A DNA stretch of 64,000 bases from Polaribacter sp. GTDB lineage: Bacteria; Bacteroidota; Bacteroidia; Flavobacteriales; Flavobacteriaceae. Positions 28,625 through 37,794 of the stretch are shown piece by piece. The stretch's first letter is position 1. Each line of letters starts with the position of its first letter. The stretch spans positions 186,001 to 250,000 of the forward strand of contig NZ_JAHEHX010000003.1 in the NCBI RefSeq assembly GCF_024639685.1, read 5' to 3'. Under the pieces are notes generated by a model, which had not been told where the DNA came from, made no database searches, and saw only the letters and a list, made by a program, of their open reading frames with translations. Both the position numbers and the translations under genes were made by a program.

Positions 28625-28653
28625 AAAAACGTTTGCGAAAGCAAGCGTTTTTT
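28625..28653 (+). terminator. Terminator of the gldKLMN operon
   Basis: A 12-base stem AAAAACGTTTGC / GCAAGCGTTTTT with a GAAA tetraloop and a following T run, 20 bases after the gldN stop codon. Confidence 0.9.
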
Positions 28654-28797
28654 GTTTGTAGTTATTTCATAGTTTTTGCACTCGTTTTTTTTTAATTCTT
28701 CAAAAAGAGCTCAAAAAATTAAGATAATAAGGGTTAGACTAGTTTATAAGTACAGTCATGACTTTCAATTAAAACAAAACTTAAGTATTTTTACAGC

Positions 28798-29838
28798 GTG
28801 AAATTAGATTACATCATAGTTGGTTTAGGTTTAGCTGGTTTAGCCTTTGCAGAGCAACTTATAAACGCAAATAAGAACTTTGTTGTTTTTGAAGACAGTT
28901 CTCAGACTTCATCACTTGTAGCAGGTGGGGTCTATAACCCTGTAATTCTAAAAAGATTTACGCCAGTTTGGAACGCTAAAGAACAATTGCAAATCGCTTT
29001 ACCCTTTTACGAGGATTTAGAACATAAATTTCAAACTACTTTTGATTATAAATTTCAAACTAAAAAAGTATTTAAATCAATAGAGGATCAGAACAATTGG
29101 TTTGCTGCTTTAGATAATTCTAAATTAATAGATTATTTAGATGCAGATTTAGATCATCAGAAAAAAGAAGGTGTTATTGCTGATTTTGGTTTTGGTAATG
29201 TAAAGCAAACAGGTAGAATTGACACTAAAAAATTAGTGGATACGTATAGAGCTTATTTAGAAAAAAGAGCACTAATTAAATTTGAGCAGTTTAATCATCA
29301 ACTAATTAAATTTCATCCAAATCACTTGGCTTATAAAGATATTGCTGCAAATAGAATTGTCTTTTGTGAAGGTTTTGGAATGAGAGAAAATATTTTTTTC
29401 AATTATTTACCTTTGAATGAGGTGAAAGGCGAATTGATTACCATTCATGCTCCGAGTTTAAAAATAGATTTCCAATTAAAGTCAACCCTATTTGTGCTTC
29501 CTTTAGGGGATGATGTGTACAAGGTTGGTGCAACTTTTAATTGGTCAGATAAAACTTCAACTCCATCAAAAAAAGGCAGAGAAGAGTTAATTGAAAAATT
29601 AGAAAAGGTTATTAATGTTCCCTATAAAATACTATCGCAAACAGCAGGAATAAGACCAACTATTAAAGACAGAAGACCTTTAGTAGGTACTCAACCAGCT
29701 TTTCCTAATTTGGCAATATTAAATGGTTTAGGCACAAGAGGAGTAATGATTGCACCAACAATGGCTAAAGCACTTTTTAATCACTTAGAAAAAGGAGAAG
29801 AGATAGACTCAGAAATAGATATTAAAAGATTCGAATAG
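28798..29838 (+). CDS. FAD-dependent oxidoreductase (DAO family)
   Basis: A 346-residue flavoprotein of the D-amino-acid oxidase/glycine oxidase fold. The dinucleotide-binding motif IIVGLGLAGLAFAEQL is at residues 5-20, followed by VVFED for the ribose-binding acid. Conserved blocks later are VAGGVYNPVILKRFTP, TGRIDTKKLVDTYRAYL, EVKGELITI and the C-terminal AGIRPTIKDRRPLVG with NGLGTRGVMIAP, which closes the FAD site. The substrate is unknown. The start is GTG at 28798; no in-frame ATG is nearby. It is convergent with the DUF983 gene, with only two bases between stop codons. Confidence 0.85.
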   Translation: MKLDYIIVGLGLAGLAFAEQLINANKNFVVFEDSSQTSSLVAGGVYNPVILKRFTPVWNAKEQLQIALPFYEDLEHKFQTTFDYKFQTKKVFKSIEDQNNWFAALDNSKLIDYLDADLDHQKKEGVIADFGFGNVKQTGRIDTKKLVDTYRAYLEKRALIKFEQFNHQLIKFHPNHLAYKDIAANRIVFCEGFGMRENIFFNYLPLNEVKGELITIHAPSLKIDFQLKSTLFVLPLGDDVYKVGATFNWSDKTSTPSKKGREELIEKLEKVINVPYKILSQTAGIRPTIKDRRPLVGTQPAFPNLAILNGLGTRGVMIAPTMAKALFNHLEKGEEIDSEIDIKRFE

Positions 29839-29840
29839 GA

Positions 29841-30245
29841 TTATTCTTTCTTATTATTAGAATCTTTACTAGCCTTTTCATCATAGCTTACAAACATATT
29901 AATCCACAAAATTCTAGACAGTCTTAAATTTAAAGGAGCTGTAATTATTAAAGCCGCTAAAACTGTAAAGAAAGAATTTAATAAATCGAATTGAAAACCC
30001 AATTTTGCAATTAAAAAAATGGTTACAGAAATAGCTACCGTAATTCCGTAATTAATATACATAGCTCCATAGAAGAAAGAAGGTTCTATCATGTATTTTA
30101 AATTACAATGAGAGCAAGTATCGTGGATTTGGGTAATTTTTGAAGGATTGAAAGTAATTCCATGTGTAAAGAATTTTCCTTCATGACATTTAGGGCATTT
30201 TCCGTTTGCAATACTATATATTTTTGTTCCTTTTTTAAACACCAT
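29841..30245 (-). CDS. DUF983 membrane protein with zinc-ribbon
   Basis: A 134-residue protein of the DUF983 family, function unknown. The N terminus has a two-CxxC zinc-ribbon-like motif (CPKCHEGKFF near residue 17 and CSHCNLKY near 44). Two membrane helices follow (about residues 65-82 and 87-105). The gene is divergent from the ABC-F gene, and their -7 elements lie face to face. Confidence 0.85.
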   Translation of the reverse strand: MVFKKGTKIYSIANGKCPKCHEGKFFTHGITFNPSKITQIHDTCSHCNLKYMIEPSFFYGAMYINYGITVAISVTIFLIAKLGFQFDLLNSFFTVLAALIITAPLNLRLSRILWINMFVSYDEKASKDSNNKKE

Positions 30246-30261
30246 AACTTTAAAATTTCTC

Positions 30262-30278
30262 TACTTTTGCCAAAGGTA
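30262..30278. promoter_or_regulatory. Face-to-face divergent -7 elements (DUF983 / ABC-F)
   Basis: TACTTTTG on the plus strand (30262-30269) and TACCTTTG on the minus strand (30271-30278) are separated by one base, so both match TAnnTTTG and together make a 17-base near-palindrome. The two polymerases would occupy the same DNA. The -33 elements are weak on both sides. Confidence 0.4.
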
Positions 30279-30319
30279 AAATTTTTACCACTTTTATTAA
30301 GTAACAATTATTACATTTC

Positions 30320-32239
30320 ATGTTAAACGTACATAACTTAACTGTTTCTTTTATGGGAACAGACCTATTCTCAGGTATCACTTTTAAATTAAATAAGGGA
30401 GATAGAATTGGTTTAATAGGTAAAAATGGAGCAGGTAAATCTACCTTACTAAAAGTGCTTTCTAAAGATATAGAAAGTAGTGGAGGTACTATGGCTTTTG
30501 ATAAGGATGTGCAAATTGGTTTCTTAAGACAAGATATAGATTTTGTGGAAGGACGAACAATTTTAGAAGAAGCCTATCAAGCATTCGAAGAAATTAAAAA
30601 ATTAGAAGCAGAGTTAGAGGTGATTAATAACCAGCTTACAACTAGAACAGACTACGAAAGTGATTCTTACACGCAATTAATTCAAGACCTTACAGACAAG
30701 CAAGAACGCTATGAACTTTTAGGAGGTTATAATTATCAAGGAGATACAGAGAAAATATTACAAGGTTTAGGTTTTCAAAGAGAGGATTTTAACAAGCTTA
30801 CAGATACTTTTTCTGGTGGTTGGAGAATGCGAATTGAGTTGGCAAAATTACTATTACAGAATAATGATATTTTGTTATTAGATGAGCCAACAAACCACTT
30901 AGATATTGAATCTATTATATGGTTAGAAAATTTCTTAAAAGGATATTCAGGGGCAATTGTCTTGGTTTCTCATGATAAAATGTTCTTAGATAATGTTACT
31001 AACAGAACTATAGAAATCTCTTTAGGGCAAATTTACGATTACAAAAAACCTTATTCTCAATTCTTAGAATTAAGAGGAGAAATAAAGGAAAAACAGTTAC
31101 AAGCTCAGAAGAATCAAGAAAAAGAAATAAAACAAAAACAGCAATTAATAGATAAATTTAAAGCAAAGGCTAGTAAAGCATCTATGGCTCAATCTTTAAT
31201 GAAACAACTAGATAAAGTTGAGTTGATAGAGGTAGATCAAGATGACAATCAGGCTATGAATGTGCGTTTTGCAATTTCTAGAGAACCAGGAAAAATAATT
31301 GTAGAAGCAGAAAATTTATCTAAAAGTTATGGAGAAAAGCAGGTTTTAGAAGGTGTAGACTTATTGATTGAAAGAAATAGTAAAATTGCCTTTGTTGGTC
31401 AAAATGGTCAAGGTAAATCAACTTTGGCAAAAATGATGGTTGGCGAAATTCCTTTTGAAGGGCATCTAAAGTTAGGTCATAATGTAGAGGTAGGTTATTT
31501 TGCTCAAAATCAGTCTGAATATCTACCACCAGAAAAAACGGTGTTAGAAATTATGGAAGATGCTGCTACAGATACTAACAGAATGCGAGTTAGAGATATG
31601 TTAGGTTCTTTCTTATTTGGTGGAGATGCTGTAGATAAAAAAGCAAAAGTACTTTCAGGTGGAGAGAGAAACAGGTTGGCTTTATGTAAATTGTTATTGC
31701 AACCATTCAATGTCTTAATCATGGATGAGCCTACAAACCATTTGGATATTGCCTCTAAAACTGTTTTAAAAGAAGCCTTAAATAACTTTAATGGTACTTT
31801 AATAGTTGTGTCACATGATAGAGAATTCTTACAAGGATTAACGTCTACCGTGTATGGTTTTAGAGATAAAGAAATTAAAGAGTATTTAGGTGATATTGAT
31901 TATTTCTTAGAGCAGCACAAAATGGAAAGTTTACGTGAAGCTGAAAAGAAAACTGTGGTAAAAGTAGAAAAAGATACTTTTAAAAAAGAAGCGCATCAAC
32001 TAAGTAGAGAGCAAGAAAAAGAATTAAAAAAGTTGAATAACAAGCTTTCTAAAATCGAAATTGAAATTGCAAACTTAGAAACTGAAATTGAAAATATTGA
32101 TTTAGAGTTAGCTCAAAATTATGATGAAGTTTCTTCTAAACCAGATTTTTTTAAGAACTATAAAGCTAAAAAAGACACAGTAGATACTTTAATGGAAGAT
32201 TGGGAAAAAGTAGAGGGGCAAATCTCTAATTTTTCATAA
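30320..32239 (+). CDS. ABC-F family ATPase (Uup-like)
   Basis: Soluble ABC-F protein with two ATPase cassettes, a family that acts on ribosomes. In the 639-residue product the first cassette has Walker A GLIGKNGAGKSTLL, signature SGGWRMRIELAK and Walker B ILLLDEPTNHLD; the second has GQNGQGKSTLAK, SGGERNRLALCK and LIMDEPTNHLD. The inter-cassette linker (about residues 245-310) is a charged helical hairpin, and a C-terminal coiled coil (about 555-639) with many Lys/Glu residues resembles Uup. No membrane helices are present, so it is not a transporter. Cellular role in this organism is not known; translation-factor function is inferred from the family. Confidence 0.92.
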   Translation: MLNVHNLTVSFMGTDLFSGITFKLNKGDRIGLIGKNGAGKSTLLKVLSKDIESSGGTMAFDKDVQIGFLRQDIDFVEGRTILEEAYQAFEEIKKLEAELEVINNQLTTRTDYESDSYTQLIQDLTDKQERYELLGGYNYQGDTEKILQGLGFQREDFNKLTDTFSGGWRMRIELAKLLLQNNDILLLDEPTNHLDIESIIWLENFLKGYSGAIVLVSHDKMFLDNVTNRTIEISLGQIYDYKKPYSQFLELRGEIKEKQLQAQKNQEKEIKQKQQLIDKFKAKASKASMAQSLMKQLDKVELIEVDQDDNQAMNVRFAISREPGKIIVEAENLSKSYGEKQVLEGVDLLIERNSKIAFVGQNGQGKSTLAKMMVGEIPFEGHLKLGHNVEVGYFAQNQSEYLPPEKTVLEIMEDAATDTNRMRVRDMLGSFLFGGDAVDKKAKVLSGGERNRLALCKLLLQPFNVLIMDEPTNHLDIASKTVLKEALNNFNGTLIVVSHDREFLQGLTSTVYGFRDKEIKEYLGDIDYFLEQHKMESLREAEKKTVVKVEKDTFKKEAHQLSREQEKELKKLNNKLSKIEIEIANLETEIENIDLELAQNYDEVSSKPDFFKNYKAKKDTVDTLMEDWEKVEGQISNFS

Positions 32240-32275
32240 ACAATAACGCTATTTTAGGTTTGGAAATTAAATTAA

Positions 32276-33214
32276 ATGGACTTTAATACAACGTATATTT
32301 CCGAAAATCAAAAAATTGAATTACCTCTTTTAAAAGAAAAAGGTGTTGAGCTTTTTGTAAAAAGAGAAGATGAAATACATCCTTTTGTTTCTGGTAATAA
32401 ATTTAGAAAATTAAAGTACAATTTAACTGAAGCCAAAAATAAAAAGAAAGACACTTTATTGACTTTTGGAGGAGCTTTTTCTAATCATATAGTTGCTACA
32501 GCTGTTGCAGCTAATTTAAATGGTTTTAAAAGTATTGGTATAATTAGGGGTAAAGAATTAGCCAGTGATTTAAAAGAAACTCTAGCTGAAAACGCAACCT
32601 TAAGAGAGGCGAAAAAAAATGGAATGACCTTTAAATTCATTTCAAGAACTGTATACAGAGACAAAGAAAATGCTGATTTTCTAAATAGTTTAAAAACTGA
32701 ATTTGGTGACTTCTATTTAATTCCTGAAGGAGGCACTAACCCACTTGCTGTAAAAGGTTGTCAAGAAATTTTAACAAATCAAGATATAATTTTCGATTAT
32801 ATTTGTGTGGCAGTTGGAACTGGAGGTACCATTTCTGGAGTAATAAACTCTTTGCAAAGTCACCAAAAATGTATTGGCTTCCCTGCATTAAAAGGCAATT
32901 TTTTAAATAACGAAATAAAAAAGCATGCACATTTTAATGATAATTGGAAGTTACAAACTGATTATGATTTTGGCGGTTATGCAAAATATAATGAGACTTT
33001 AATTCGTTTTATGAACGATTTTAAAAGTCAGATGAATATCTTATTAGATCCAATTTATACTGGTAAAATGATGTTTGGGATATTAGATTTGGTTCGAAAT
33101 GATTATTTTTCACCAAACACCAAGATACTCGCCATTCATACTGGTGGCTTACAAGGTCTCAAAGGTTTTAACAGGAAATTAAAGTTTAAAAATCACCCTT
33201 TAATACAGACATAA
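32276..33214 (+). CDS. PLP-dependent D-cysteine desulfhydrase/ACC deaminase-like protein
   Basis: A 312-residue fold-type II PLP enzyme. The cofactor lysine is in SGNKFRKLKYNL (near residue 42), the substrate loop in TFGGAFSNHIVATA, and the phosphate-binding glycines in VAVGTGGTISGV. The family contains ACC deaminase and D-cysteine desulfhydrase, and sequence alone does not decide which. Flavobacterial members are most often called D-cysteine desulfhydrase-like. It overlaps the next gene by one base (TAATG), implying coupled translation. Confidence 0.85.
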   Translation: MDFNTTYISENQKIELPLLKEKGVELFVKREDEIHPFVSGNKFRKLKYNLTEAKNKKKDTLLTFGGAFSNHIVATAVAANLNGFKSIGIIRGKELASDLKETLAENATLREAKKNGMTFKFISRTVYRDKENADFLNSLKTEFGDFYLIPEGGTNPLAVKGCQEILTNQDIIFDYICVAVGTGGTISGVINSLQSHQKCIGFPALKGNFLNNEIKKHAHFNDNWKLQTDYDFGGYAKYNETLIRFMNDFKSQMNILLDPIYTGKMMFGILDLVRNDYFSPNTKILAIHTGGLQGLKGFNRKLKFKNHPLIQT

Positions 33215-34059
33215 TGCATATTAGAATAGTTCTTTTTTTATCATGTATTTTTCTTTTACAAAGTTGTTGGTTGCAAAAAAAACCTGTAACTACGTCTAAA
33301 AAAGATGCTGTAACATTAGAACCAATACCTCTAGAGACACCTTCTGTAAATGAAAAAAAATTTATTAAAAACCTAAAAAAAAGTAACCCTAATTTAAATA
33401 AATATACATTAGCTTATATAGAAAGATTTGCTGCTATTGCTGTAAAAGAAATGCATCAATATAAAATACCTGCTAGTATAACTTTAGCACAAGGTATTCT
33501 AGAATCAGGAAGAGGTAGAAGCGAATTGGCTTTAAAATCAAATAATCATTTTGGTATTAAATGTCATACAGCTTGGCAAGGTGAAAAAGTATATCATGAT
33601 GATGATGAAAAAGGAGAGTGTTTCAGGAAGTACAATTTTCCAGAAACATCTTATAAAGACCATTCATTATTTCTTTCAGAACGAAAGCGCTATGCCTTTT
33701 TGTTTGATTATGATTTAAAAGATTATAAAAAATGGGCTTACGGTTTGCGAAAAGCAGGGTATGCTACAGATAAAAAGTATCCTATTAAATTATTGAACCT
33801 AATTAAAACTTATCGTTTATATGAGTTTGATGCCATAAAAGAAAATGGTAATAGAAAAAAAACCAAGCAGAATAAGAGAAGAAAAAAGGTTAAGCAAGCT
33901 AAACGTATCTATAAAATACCTAAAACGCATAAAGTAAAAAAAGGGGATACCTTATATGCTATAAGTAGAAAATATGGGCTTACTATAATTTTTTTACAAC
34001 AATTAAACAACCTATCAGGGACTACTTTAATTGTAGATCAACAATTATTATTACAATAA
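33214..34059 (+). CDS. Glucosaminidase-LysM lipoprotein (peptidoglycan hydrolase)
   Basis: A 281-residue exported lipoprotein (signal MHIRIVLFLSCIFLLQSCW, lipid cysteine at 18). The middle (about residues 60-205) is a FlgJ-like N-acetylglucosaminidase domain with the catalytic glutamate in AQGILESGRGRSELA and conserved NNHFGIKC and YATDKKYP. A lysine-rich linker leads to one C-terminal LysM peptidoglycan-binding repeat (THKVKKGDTLYAISRKYGL). It should cut glycan strands of the cell wall from the periplasmic side. Its start overlaps the stop of the PLP-enzyme gene. Confidence 0.92.
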   Translation: MHIRIVLFLSCIFLLQSCWLQKKPVTTSKKDAVTLEPIPLETPSVNEKKFIKNLKKSNPNLNKYTLAYIERFAAIAVKEMHQYKIPASITLAQGILESGRGRSELALKSNNHFGIKCHTAWQGEKVYHDDDEKGECFRKYNFPETSYKDHSLFLSERKRYAFLFDYDLKDYKKWAYGLRKAGYATDKKYPIKLLNLIKTYRLYEFDAIKENGNRKKTKQNKRRKKVKQAKRIYKIPKTHKVKKGDTLYAISRKYGLTIIFLQQLNNLSGTTLIVDQQLLLQ

Positions 34060-34080
34060 AAATTCAATTAAAATTCGCCA

Positions 34081-34596
34081 ATGCCAATCATAAAATCAGT
34101 AAGAGGAAAAACTCCAAAAATACCAACAGATTGTTTTATTGCTGAAAACGCTACTATTTTAGGAGAAGTTTCTCTGGGAAAAGAGTGCTCGGTTTGGTAT
34201 AATGCTGTTATTAGAGGTGATGTCCATTATATAGAAATTGGGAACAAAGTGAATATACAGGACGGAGCTGTTATTCATGCAACCTATCAAAAATCACCAA
34301 CAACTATTGGGAATAATGTTTCTATTGGTCACAATGCTATTGTGCATGGTTGTTCAATTAAAGACAATGTTTTGATTGGTATGGGAAGTATCGTCATGGA
34401 TAACTGTGTAATAGAAAGTAATTCTATAATTGCTGCTGGTGCAGTTGTTTCTAAAAACACAATCGTAGAAGGAGGAAGTATTTATGCTGGTATTCCAGCT
34501 AAAAAAATAAAAGATATTTCTAAAGAATTAACTTCTGGAGAAATTGATAGAATTGCAAATAACTATGTGAAATATTCAAGTTGGTTTAAAGAATAA
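34081..34596 (+). CDS. Gamma-class carbonic anhydrase-like hexapeptide protein
   Basis: A 171-residue left-handed beta-helix protein built of hexapeptide repeats (for example VIRGDVHYIEIGNKVNIQDGAVIH, split over residues 44-67). The three zinc-ligand histidines of the gamma-carbonic anhydrase family are at the expected places: one in DGAVIHAT and two in GHNAIVHGC. It belongs to the YrdA/PaaY branch, for which carbonic anhydrase activity is proven only in some members. A short C-terminal helix ends the protein. Confidence 0.88.
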   Translation: MPIIKSVRGKTPKIPTDCFIAENATILGEVSLGKECSVWYNAVIRGDVHYIEIGNKVNIQDGAVIHATYQKSPTTIGNNVSIGHNAIVHGCSIKDNVLIGMGSIVMDNCVIESNSIIAAGAVVSKNTIVEGGSIYAGIPAKKIKDISKELTSGEIDRIANNYVKYSSWFKE

Positions 34597-34600
34597 AAAA

Positions 34601-34624
34601 CCCGGTTTCAAATTTGAAATCGGG
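34601..34624 (-). terminator. Terminator for the Spy-like gene (minus strand)
   Basis: A near-perfect palindrome CCCGGTTTCAAA/TTTGAAATCGGG preceded on the plus strand by six A residues, which give a U tract to minus-strand transcripts coming from the gene at 34656-35111. There is no T run on the plus side. Confidence 0.8.
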
Positions 34625-34655
34625 CATTAATTCAACTAATTAACTAAAACTATTT

Positions 34656-35111
34656 TTATCTACCTCTTCTGTTTCCCATTCTCTTTTTCATTCCTTTACG
34701 TTTCAACATCTGTTTCCATTTTTGCTTTCTTTTCTTAGCCATTTTCTCAAATTTTTCAAACTGCTCAGCCTTTAAAATATCTTTCATTTTATTTTTGAAT
34801 TCAATTTTAGCTTCTAATTGCTGATTCTTCATTGCAAAAAGTTCATCTGCAGAAAGCTTTTTTTCTTCATCTCTTAAAGCTTTTCTTTTTTTCATTGCTG
34901 CTTTTCTATCTTGAGCTTGTGCCATTAATAATGGCTTAATTTCATCTTGTTGCTTATCAGATAAATCTAAAGCTAATGTCATTCTTTTTACGGCCAATTC
35001 TGTGCGTTGCTCAATAGAAAAATTAGGTTTTTTATTTCTTTTTTTTTGTTGTGCTTGAGTAGTAAAAGTAAATGCGAATAATAGCAGTAAAATGCTGGCT
35101 GTTTTTTTCAT
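34656..35111 (-). CDS. Spy/CpxP-like exported basic helical protein
   Basis: A 151-residue protein with a signal peptide (residues 1-20, ending FTTQAQQ) and an all-helical, very basic mature part. The segment LALDLSDKQQDEIKPLLMAQAQDRKAAM resembles the helical repeats of Spy/CpxP-type periplasmic proteins, and the tail is rich in Lys and Arg (MLKRKGMKKRMGNRRGR). It probably is a small periplasmic chaperone-like or stress protein; the exact role is unknown. It is convergent with the carbonic anhydrase gene and divergent from the MscS gene. Confidence 0.72.
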   Translation of the reverse strand: MKKTASILLLLFAFTFTTQAQQKKRNKKPNFSIEQRTELAVKRMTLALDLSDKQQDEIKPLLMAQAQDRKAAMKKRKALRDEEKKLSADELFAMKNQQLEAKIEFKNKMKDILKAEQFEKFEKMAKKRKQKWKQMLKRKGMKKRMGNRRGR

Positions 35112-35213
35112 AATTATAATTTGTTTAATTTTTTATTTATGCTCCTTTGACTCTAGAAAATAGAAAAGGTTTAAATTTGTCTGGAATTTAACACGTAATT
35201 AACAATTTTAGTG

Positions 35214-36866
35214 ATGAGGAAGATATTTTTAGTTTTTTTAATATTACCAAGTTTTTTATTAGGACAACAACAGTCTTTAGATAGTTTACAAGTAGATTTA
35301 AGTAATCCGAATGCTACTATAAACACACACTTAGACTTTTTACAAGAAAATAACTATCAGCCTAAAAAAGCTGCTAAAACTATTTATGGGTTAGAGGAGA
35401 AAAAAGCGATTAGAAAAGTCATAAAAATCAAACAAGTTTTAGACGGTAAAGGACTTTTTGTAGACTTTAATAGCATACCAACAAACCCAAATTATACAGA
35501 CTCTATTGGTGTAAAAACATTTGCGAGGTATGTTGTTTTTCCTAACCGATTGCCAGAAATTTACGTAGAGAAAAAAAATAATAACTGGTATTATTCATCA
35601 GAAACAGTTGCTAAAATAGATGCGATTTATAATAATGTTTTTCCTTGGTATGTAAATTGGATTCAAGAAATTGTACCTGAATATGGTCATTATCAATTTT
35701 TTGGGATAGAGGTTTGGCAACTTGTAGGGCTGCTTTTGTTATTGTTTTTTGGATTTGTTTTCTATTTTGTAGTAAAAAAACTAGCATTTAAGTTCTTAAA
35801 AAAAATACAGCATTATATTACTAAAAGCAATACAAATCTAGAATTAGATCAATATTTAAAAAAACTAGCACATCCAATTAGTCTTTTATTCTCTATTCAG
35901 TTTATAAGTACTGTTTTTCCTTCGTTACAATTCTCATTAGCTATAAACAGATGGTTTTTTCTAGGTTTAAATATTATAGAAACTGTTTTTTGGATTTATG
36001 TATTTCTAAAACTAGTGAAAGTAGTGATGCATATTTATTCAGATTTTACAGCAAAAACACATAGTAGATTAGATGACCAACTTGTACCAATTTTAAATAA
36101 CTTATTTACAGGTATTGTGCTTGTATTCGGTTTTTTAAAATTATTAACTTTTTTTGGAGTAGACACTACAACGTTATTAGCAGGTGCAACAATTGGTGGT
36201 TTAGCTTTTGCTTTGGCATCTCAAGATACTGTCAGAAACTTAATAGGTACAATAATGATTTTTGTAGACAAACCCTTTCATATAGACGATTGGATAGAGG
36301 CAGGAGAAGTCGTCGGAACTGTAGAAACTGTAGGTTTTAGATCTACAAGAGTAAGAGCTGCAGATACCTCAATTTATCAGATACCCAATAGTAAATTGTC
36401 TGAAATTGTGATTAACAATAAAGGGTTACGTTTGTACAGAAGATACAATACCAATTTAGGATTACGTTATGATACACCACCAGAATTAATAGAGGCTTTT
36501 GTTAATGGAGTGCGTCAAATTATTATAGAACATCCAGAAACCAGGTCAGATTCTTATAATGTAGAATTTACAGGTTTTGGAGATTCAGCTTTATTAATTA
36601 TGGTTAATGTTTATTTTAAAAGTTTGGCTTGGAGTGAAGAGCAAACCTCTAAGCACAGATTGCATATTGCTATTATTAAATTAGCAGCAGCTTTAGGAGT
36701 GGAATTTGCATTTCCTTCTACTACAGTTACAATAGAACAATTTCCAGATAAGAGTAACCTATCTCCTAAATACAACACTGGTAGAGAGAATATTAATGCT
36801 ACAATACAAAATATTCTTACAGAGTTCAAAAATGATGTTCCACCAGAAAATACATCAGAAAGTTAA
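35214..36866 (+). CDS. MscS-family mechanosensitive ion channel
   Basis: A channel that opens on membrane tension to release solutes on osmotic downshock. About 550 residues from the ATG at 35214 (a GTG stands directly before it). There is a signal peptide (ending LPSFLLGQQQS), a periplasmic N-terminal domain, five or so membrane helices (about residues 165-345) and the pore helix TTTLLAGATIGGLAFALASQ with the following DTVRNLIGTIMIFVDKPFHIDDWI, the most conserved MscS block. The cytoplasmic beta and alpha/beta domains follow (GTVETVGFRSTRVRAAD). Its stop codon overlaps the start of the decayed nuclease gene. Confidence 0.92.
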   Translation: MRKIFLVFLILPSFLLGQQQSLDSLQVDLSNPNATINTHLDFLQENNYQPKKAAKTIYGLEEKKAIRKVIKIKQVLDGKGLFVDFNSIPTNPNYTDSIGVKTFARYVVFPNRLPEIYVEKKNNNWYYSSETVAKIDAIYNNVFPWYVNWIQEIVPEYGHYQFFGIEVWQLVGLLLLLFFGFVFYFVVKKLAFKFLKKIQHYITKSNTNLELDQYLKKLAHPISLLFSIQFISTVFPSLQFSLAINRWFFLGLNIIETVFWIYVFLKLVKVVMHIYSDFTAKTHSRLDDQLVPILNNLFTGIVLVFGFLKLLTFFGVDTTTLLAGATIGGLAFALASQDTVRNLIGTIMIFVDKPFHIDDWIEAGEVVGTVETVGFRSTRVRAADTSIYQIPNSKLSEIVINNKGLRLYRRYNTNLGLRYDTPPELIEAFVNGVRQIIIEHPETRSDSYNVEFTGFGDSALLIMVNVYFKSLAWSEEQTSKHRLHIAIIKLAAALGVEFAFPSTTVTIEQFPDKSNLSPKYNTGRENINATIQNILTEFKNDVPPENTSES

Positions 36867-37786
36867 TGAAGCATCTTTTTAAAATCCTTTTAAGAGTTTT
36901 TATACTATTAATTATTGGCTTTACTGTCTTTTATTTTTGGGCATCATCATCTAGTTTAGATAAAAACGAATATGCCAAAATAATTCAGAATTCTGATGTG
37001 TTTTTAGAGAATAAAGATTCTGTTTTTAGCATTGCCACTTAAAATATTGGTTATTTAAGTGGAATTACAAACAACAGACCTACTCCTAAGCCAAAAGAGC
37101 TTTTTGATGCTAATTTACAAAAGGTAAAAAAGGAAATAAAAAATGTTTCGCCAGATATTATAGCTTTTCAAGAAATAGATTATGATGCTTCACGCTCATA
37201 TTACATTAATCAAGAAGAAGAAATTGCCAAATTAGGATATAATTTTACAGCAAGAACCATTAATTGGGATGAGCACTATTTACCTTTTCCTTATTGGCCA
37301 ATTAGCTAACCAAGAAAGAATAATTTTATCTAGAGTGGAAGATTCTCCTTTTTATAGAGATGCCTTCTATTTAGAAAGATTAGCACAAATTGTAAAAGCG
37401 AATATTAGTGGCAAAGAAATAGTAATTATAAATATTCATTTGGAGGCATTTGATAAAGCAATAAGAGCTAAACAATTTAAGGAAGTAGAAGCTTTTTTAA
37501 TAGATATAAAGACCATTATCCTACTATTCTTTTGGGTGATTTTAACTCTCGTGCTAGAGATAAAGATGCAGCTGTACAACAGCTATTAAACTCAGACAAA
37601 ATAGGTAATGCAGCCTTTAGTAAAAACAATATTGCAAATACATTTGATACTAAAAGCCCTTATGAGAGAATAGATTATATTTTTTATACTAAGGAATCTA
37701 TTGAGTATGTTTCTGGTAGCGGTTTAAATGAATTCGAACAAGCTTCAGATCATTTGCCTGTTTACATGAATTTTAAGTTAAAATAA
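36866..37786 (+). pseudogene. Endonuclease/exonuclease/phosphatase-family pseudogene
   Basis: A membrane-anchored EEP-fold nuclease/phosphatase gene broken in three ways. From ATG 36866 the frame encodes an N-terminal helix (FKILLRVFILLIIGFTVFYF) and reaches an in-frame TAA at 37040-37042 exactly where the family motif ATYNIGYLSG needs a tyrosine. Past this stop the same frame continues with PDIIAFQEIDYDASR up to a second stop at 37307. Homology resumes in a different frame at about 37310 (RIILSRVEDSPFYRDAFYLE, IVIINIHLEA), with about twenty residues that usually stand between missing. One base is lost near 37508 (GATATAAAG for an expected GATTATAAAG), and the original frame is regained for LLGDFNSRARD to the C-terminal SDHLPVYMNF. 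The gene cannot give a full protein. Confidence 0.9.
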
Positions 37787-37794
37787 CTTTTAAT

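Noticed and set aside
37269..37589. Separate gene of 106 codons
   Set aside because: Its sequence is the middle of the nuclease pseudogene in a shifted frame; its N-terminal and C-terminal residues do not fit the family.
37532..37786. Separate gene of 84 codons
   Set aside because: It is the C-terminal part of the same nuclease pseudogene, without a start region of its own.
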